A DNA stretch of 64,000 nt from Brevibacterium pigmentatum. Lineage in GTDB: Bacteria; Actinomycetota; Actinomycetes; Actinomycetales; Brevibacteriaceae. The DNA is taken from the NCBI RefSeq assembly GCF_011617465.1, contig NZ_CP050153.1:1736001-1800000 (forward strand). The letters are read 5' to 3'. Each line of letters starts with the position of its first letter. The first letter of the stretch is position 1. The notes under the pieces are model-generated. The model did no database searches. It had not been told where the DNA came from and saw only the letters and a program-made list of their open reading frames with translations. The position numbers and the translations under genes were made by a program. Shown piece after piece: positions 60,361 through 64,000 of the stretch.

Positions 60361-61140
60361 CGCTATGAGAACCCGCTCTACCTCGCCGAGGAGGCCGCCG
60401 CTCTCGATCTGCTTTCCGACCAGCGAGTGGCGTTGGGCATCAGTCGCGGGTCCCCGGAGCCCGCCCTGAGCGGATGGGAGGCCTTCGGCTACGAGGATCT
60501 CACCGAGCCGAAGGCCGCGAACATGGCCAGAGAGAAGTTCGATCGGTTCCTCCGGGCCGTCCGCGGCGAGGAACTTGCCCCGGCCGATCCGCAGCAGTTC
60601 GGTTCGGGGAAGCGTCTGCGCATCGAACCGCATTCCCCTGGCCTTGAACGCCGCATCTGGTGGGGAGCCGGGTCCGCCTCCACCGCCGAATGGGCTGCAC
60701 AGCAGGGTGTGAACCTGATGAGTTCGACTCTGCTCACCGAGGCGACAGGCGCCGCATTCGGAGACCTGCAGGCCGAGCAGATCGCCAGGTACCGTCAGGC
60801 ATGGAGCGCCGCGGGGCACGGATGGACTCCACGAGTGTCCGTCAGCCGCAGCATCTTCCCGATCACCACCGACCTCGACGACCTCTACTTCGGTCGGCGA
60901 GGGGCGGGCCAAGGGGATCAGATCGGCATCATCGACGACACACGGTCGACGTTCGGCCGTACCTACGCGGGCGAACCGGACAAGCTGATCGAAGAGCTCA
61001 AGGCCGACGCGGCGATCGCGGCAGCTGATACCCTCATGCTCACCATCCCCAGTCAGCTCGGCGTCGACTACAACCTGCATATCCTCGAGTCCTTTGCCCA
61101 GCACGTTGCGCCGGCGCTGGGGTGGGCTCCTGCCGGATAA
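60358..61140 (+). pseudogene. LLM class flavin-dependent oxidoreductase, 3' part (interrupted)
   Basis: A 260-residue fragment continuing the luciferase-like protein broken by the element. It starts MRYENPLYLAEEAAALDLLSDQRVALGISRGSPEPALSGW, the usual central barrel segment. The ATG at the junction is the Met codon from the core, with no good ribosome-binding site. Without the first 80 residues it lacks the start of the barrel and is probably inactive. Confidence 0.88.
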
Positions 61141-61220
61141 TGCTGAGACGCGGGGCCGAACCGAATTGCATGAACGTAGGATGAGACGAGGCAGAGACGA
61201 CGAATAGCTGAGGGGGCCGC

Positions 61221-62660
61221 GTGAGCGAGAGCACGAAGATGACGCAGACGCAGCAGCGCATCCTCCTCATCGGCCTCGTTCCGCTCTTCATGTCCCTGCT
61301 GTCGGTGTCCAGCATCAACGTCGTCCTGCCCTCGATCGCTGCTGATATCGACGCCTCCACTTCGGCGCTGCAATGGGTGCTCACCGGTTATGCGCTGTCC
61401 TTCGGCGTGGTCCTCGTCGCCGCCGGACGTGCCGGAGACGTCTTCGGACGCGGACAGCTGTTCGTCATCGGAGTCGGTCTGTTCGGACTGTCCTCGCTCG
61501 TGGCCGGAATCGCCCCTGATCCGCTGACGCTCAACATCTCCCGAGTGACAATGGGGTTGGGCTCCGGATTCCTCAATCCGCAGGTCGTGGGCCTGCTGCA
61601 GCAGTACTTCCAGGGGCCGCCGCGCGGTCGTGCATTCGGGCTGATGGGCACCACCGTCGGTTTGTCGGTGGCCATCGGCCCTGTGCTCGGCGGTGCCCTC
61701 ATCGCACTCTTCGGCAGCGACCTCGGCTGGAGAGCGACCTTCCTGGTCAATGTCCCCTTCGCCATCGCCTCCCTCATCCTCGCCCGGGCCTGGCTGCCTG
61801 CCGGAGCATGGCGACCCGCAGTCGACCAGGATGCGAAGAACTCCGATAGCGGGAAGGATCTCGACCCCGTGGGGGTCATCCTCCTCGGCGTCGGCGTGCT
61901 TCTCATCCTTCTGCCCTTCGTCGAATCATCGCTGGGCTGGTTCATCTGGCTGTCCCTGCCGATCGGCATCGGCATGATCTGGGTGTGGGCCCGGTGGGAG
62001 CGTCGATACGCGCGTCTGGGCCGTCCCCCGATGGTCGATCTCGATCTCTTCCGCATCCGCAGCTTCAGCAACGGTTCGATCATCATCGCCCTCTACTTCC
62101 TCGGCGTCACCAGCGTCTGGGTCCTCGTCGCCATGTACATGCAGCAGGGGCTGGGACACACAGCCCTGGCCGCGGGAATGATCGGTCTGCCGGCCGCGCT
62201 GTGCTCGGCGGTCTCAGCCGATGTGTCCGGACGGTTCGTCTTCCAGATCGGGCGCCGCCTCGTTGTCTGGGGGATCGCGCTGTGCCTCGTCGGTCTGGTG
62301 GCCACGATCGCCGTCGTCGCGCTGCTGTCCCAGGGCATCGGCAGCGAATGGTGGATGCTGCTGACCCTGGCGTTCATCGGCACCGCGCAGGGCATGGTCA
62401 TCAGCCCCAATCAGACTCTCACCCTGCAGGAGGTCCCCCTGAGGTACGCCGGGTCCTCGGGAGGAGTGCTCCAGACCGGGCAGCGCATCGGCACTTCGAT
62501 GGGGCTGGCGATCATGACCGCGCTGGCGTTCTCGATCACCGCGGTGAGCAATTGGCATTGGGGGATGATGGGGGCGTTCGTCGCGATCGCCGTCATCGTC
62601 ATCCTCGCCGGTATCGTCGGTCTCATCGAGGTTCGCCGAGGCGGTCCCCGCCGGGCTTGA
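61221..62660 (+). CDS. MFS exporter, DHA2 family (14 helices)
   Basis: A 479-residue membrane protein of the EmrB/QacA type. SSINVVLPSIAADIDASTSALQWVLTGYALSFGVVLVAAGRAGDVFGRGQLFVIG includes motif D1 and motif A. MGTTVGLSVAIGPVLGGALIAL is motif C (antiporter motif), found in drug:proton antiporters. It probably exports a toxic compound or metabolite; the drug is unknown. The start is GTG after GAGGGG. It follows the broken LLM gene by 80 bp. Confidence 0.87.
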   Translation: MSESTKMTQTQQRILLIGLVPLFMSLLSVSSINVVLPSIAADIDASTSALQWVLTGYALSFGVVLVAAGRAGDVFGRGQLFVIGVGLFGLSSLVAGIAPDPLTLNISRVTMGLGSGFLNPQVVGLLQQYFQGPPRGRAFGLMGTTVGLSVAIGPVLGGALIALFGSDLGWRATFLVNVPFAIASLILARAWLPAGAWRPAVDQDAKNSDSGKDLDPVGVILLGVGVLLILLPFVESSLGWFIWLSLPIGIGMIWVWARWERRYARLGRPPMVDLDLFRIRSFSNGSIIIALYFLGVTSVWVLVAMYMQQGLGHTALAAGMIGLPAALCSAVSADVSGRFVFQIGRRLVVWGIALCLVGLVATIAVVALLSQGIGSEWWMLLTLAFIGTAQGMVISPNQTLTLQEVPLRYAGSSGGVLQTGQRIGTSMGLAIMTALAFSITAVSNWHWGMMGAFVAIAVIVILAGIVGLIEVRRGGPRRA

Positions 62661-62795
62661 GTGCCGCTCGCGGCGCGCCCGGCCGAGTCAGGCAATCGTC
62701 AGCTGTCAGCGCAATAATGTTACGGATTTTAGACAATCCGCTGTGTCCGAATGTGGAAGACTGTGAACGCACATCAGCCCATGGAAGGAAACACA

Positions 62796-64000
62796 GTGGT
62801 CGAGGCCGTACCCGATGACGAGCTGGAGCTCGAGGAACTCGTGCGCTCGGGCGGGATCGAAACCTATTTCGCCCCCGTCGTCGACGCACTGACCTTCCAC
62901 CGAGTCGGCCACCAGATTCTGCAGGCTCCCACGGGTTCCCCGGAGTTGGGTCGCGCCGAGTCGGAGAACCTGCGCCACGCCATGCGCGCCTCGACGATCA
63001 CGGGTGATATCGATGCCTCTCTGCGTGACTCTGCGCTGCGCACGGCAGAAGGTGCCGGACTGCCGAAGTCGAACCGTCTGTTCCTCCATGCCGAAGCTGA
63101 GTCTTTCGCGACCCTCGAGGACCGCACCGGAGAACCCGACCGCTCGGTCATCCTCCAGCTCGACGCCACTCGGGTCGCCTCGTCCCCGGCCTCCGTGCTG
63201 CGCTCGGTGCGCTCCGCACGCGCCATGGGATGGGGAGTCGGCATGTCTTCTGTGGGCGCCGACCTGCGCAGCACCGCTTTCGTCCCGCTGGTCAATCCTT
63301 CGGTGGTCGGACTCCACCCGGACGTTCTGCGCATCGACTGCGATTCTCATCTGGCCGAACTCAACCGCCTTCTCCACGCCCACCTCGAGCGCACGGGAGC
63401 GGTCATCCTCGCCGACGGTGTCGAGACTGAAGACGACCTGGACCGTGTGCGTGCGCTCGGGGCACGGTTCATGTCCGGACCCTACTTCGGTGAGGCCACG
63501 AAGCAGCCGCAGGCGTTCTCCGAGCCGAGCGAGGATGCCCTCGTCTCTCACTACTCTCGCAATCTGCCTGCGCTGGGCACCCCGTATTCGATCTCTCAGG
63601 GACTGCGGCGCGAGCCTCTGGTGATGAACCGCGAACTTCTCGTCGCTCAGATCGCGGCATTGGAAGAACGCGCTCTGGCATCGGGTACCGCAACCATCAC
63701 CCTCGGCGTGTTCGGGGAGGACGACGAATTCTCCGAGGCGACGCGACTCCGGTACGAGAAGATCCGGGACACCGTGGGGCTCACGGCGATGTTCTCCGGC
63801 GGCTTCGACGGACCGCCGATTCCGGGAGTGCGCACCGGACTCGTCGACGCGTCCGATCCCATCCGCAACGAACACGGCGTCGTCGTGGTCGGGCCGGACT
63901 GGTCGGGCATGGTTGCCGCGTCGAAACGCAACGACCCGGGCAGCGACGGACAGACCGTCTTCGATGTCTACATCACGACCGACCGATACACATGCGTCGA
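62796..64000 (+). CDS. Degenerate EAL plus DICT domain sensor protein, partial
   Basis: The gene is open to the window end (about 400 codons seen, no stop). The first about 230 residues resemble an EAL fold: IETYFAPVVDA at the start, VILQLDATRV, and ADGVETEDDLDRVRALGARFMSGPYFG near the end. The catalytic EAL Glu and several metal ligands are missing, so c-di-GMP hydrolysis is unlikely. From about residue 270 (YSISQGLRREPLVMNRELLVAQIAALEE to HGVVVVGPDWSGMVAASK) it matches the DICT sensory domain. GTG at 62796 has GGAAGG upstream; ATG at 62781 has none. Possible light or redox sensing. Confidence 0.75.
   Translation, partial: MVEAVPDDELELEELVRSGGIETYFAPVVDALTFHRVGHQILQAPTGSPELGRAESENLRHAMRASTITGDIDASLRDSALRTAEGAGLPKSNRLFLHAEAESFATLEDRTGEPDRSVILQLDATRVASSPASVLRSVRSARAMGWGVGMSSVGADLRSTAFVPLVNPSVVGLHPDVLRIDCDSHLAELNRLLHAHLERTGAVILADGVETEDDLDRVRALGARFMSGPYFGEATKQPQAFSEPSEDALVSHYSRNLPALGTPYSISQGLRREPLVMNRELLVAQIAALEERALASGTATITLGVFGEDDEFSEATRLRYEKIRDTVGLTAMFSGGFDGPPIPGVRTGLVDASDPIRNEHGVVVVGPDWSGMVAASKRNDPGSDGQTVFDVYITTDRYTCV

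Noticed and set aside
62706-63875. A 389-codon minus-strand open frame at the right end
   Set aside because: The plus strand encodes the EAL-DICT protein with good codon bias; the minus frame has no recognisable domain.
1-64000. CRISPR arrays, rRNA genes and insertion-sequence transposases
   Set aside because: I found no regularly spaced repeats, no rRNA-like sequence and no DDE transposase frame in the window.

Overview
The window is high-GC DNA with compact, overlapping operons, lipobox lipoproteins, GTG and TTG starts and strongly GC-biased third codon positions. It reads as a chromosomal segment of an actinomycete, most like Brevibacterium or a close Micrococcales relative. The gluABCD glutamate transporter, the fused MnhAB antiporter subunit, tandem Usp and MoeZ-type protein fit that, but the genus is inference.

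Layout. 1-1.4 kb: end of a histidine phosphatase and a glycosyltransferase. 1.4-7.3 kb: complete Mrp-type Na+/H+ antiporter operon (fused AB, C, D, E, F, G). 7.4-12.9 kb: AlkB repair dioxygenase, FAD reductase, tRNA-Ala(CGC), DoxX protein and a beta-glucosidase/sugar-transporter pair. 12.9-18.6 kb: YdeI protein, a three-gene carnitine-degradation operon (XRE-TetR fusion regulator, BKACE enzyme, dehydrogenase-thioesterase fusion) and a PLP decarboxylase. 18.7-22.8 kb: YczE-like membrane protein divergent from a MocR regulator, PLP-homeostasis protein, ACR3-like transporter. 22.8-25.1 kb: alkylation repair (Ada/AlkA fusion, OGT) and tRNA-Ala(GGC). 25.1-33.3 kb: an AT-richer gap with small ORFs, universal stress protein, hydrolase, membrane proteins, peptide transporter, CPBP protein. 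33.4-42.5 kb: molybdenum cofactor and molybdate uptake (two moeA, moeZ, moaD, moaA, moaC, moaE, HTH-TOBE protein, modA, fused modBC). 42.5-51.4 kb: acyl-CoA synthetase, gluABCD, acetyltransferase, GluQRS, glycosyltransferase, DMT transporter, tRNA-Asn.

51.8-60.36 kb is the most notable part: an integrative, mobilizable element of about 8.5 kb inserted in a luciferase-like flavin oxidoreductase gene. The 5' part of that gene lies to the left (51578-51820) and the 3' part to the right (60358-61140), with ACATG shared at both junctions. The element carries a large serine recombinase, a palindrome-rich control region, three small genes, a Rep that joins an HUH nickase to an SF3 helicase (the CRESS/pCRESS architecture), mobC with a large internal inverted repeat (candidate oriT), a MOBP-like relaxase, a membrane/coiled-coil gene nested out of frame in the relaxase 3' end, and a divergent mercury module (merR, merA, MerT-like). 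Together these suggest an element that integrates by serine recombinase, may replicate by rolling circle when excised, can be mobilized in trans, and brings mercury resistance.

The right end holds a 14-TM-type MFS exporter and a partial degenerate EAL-DICT sensor protein that runs off the window.
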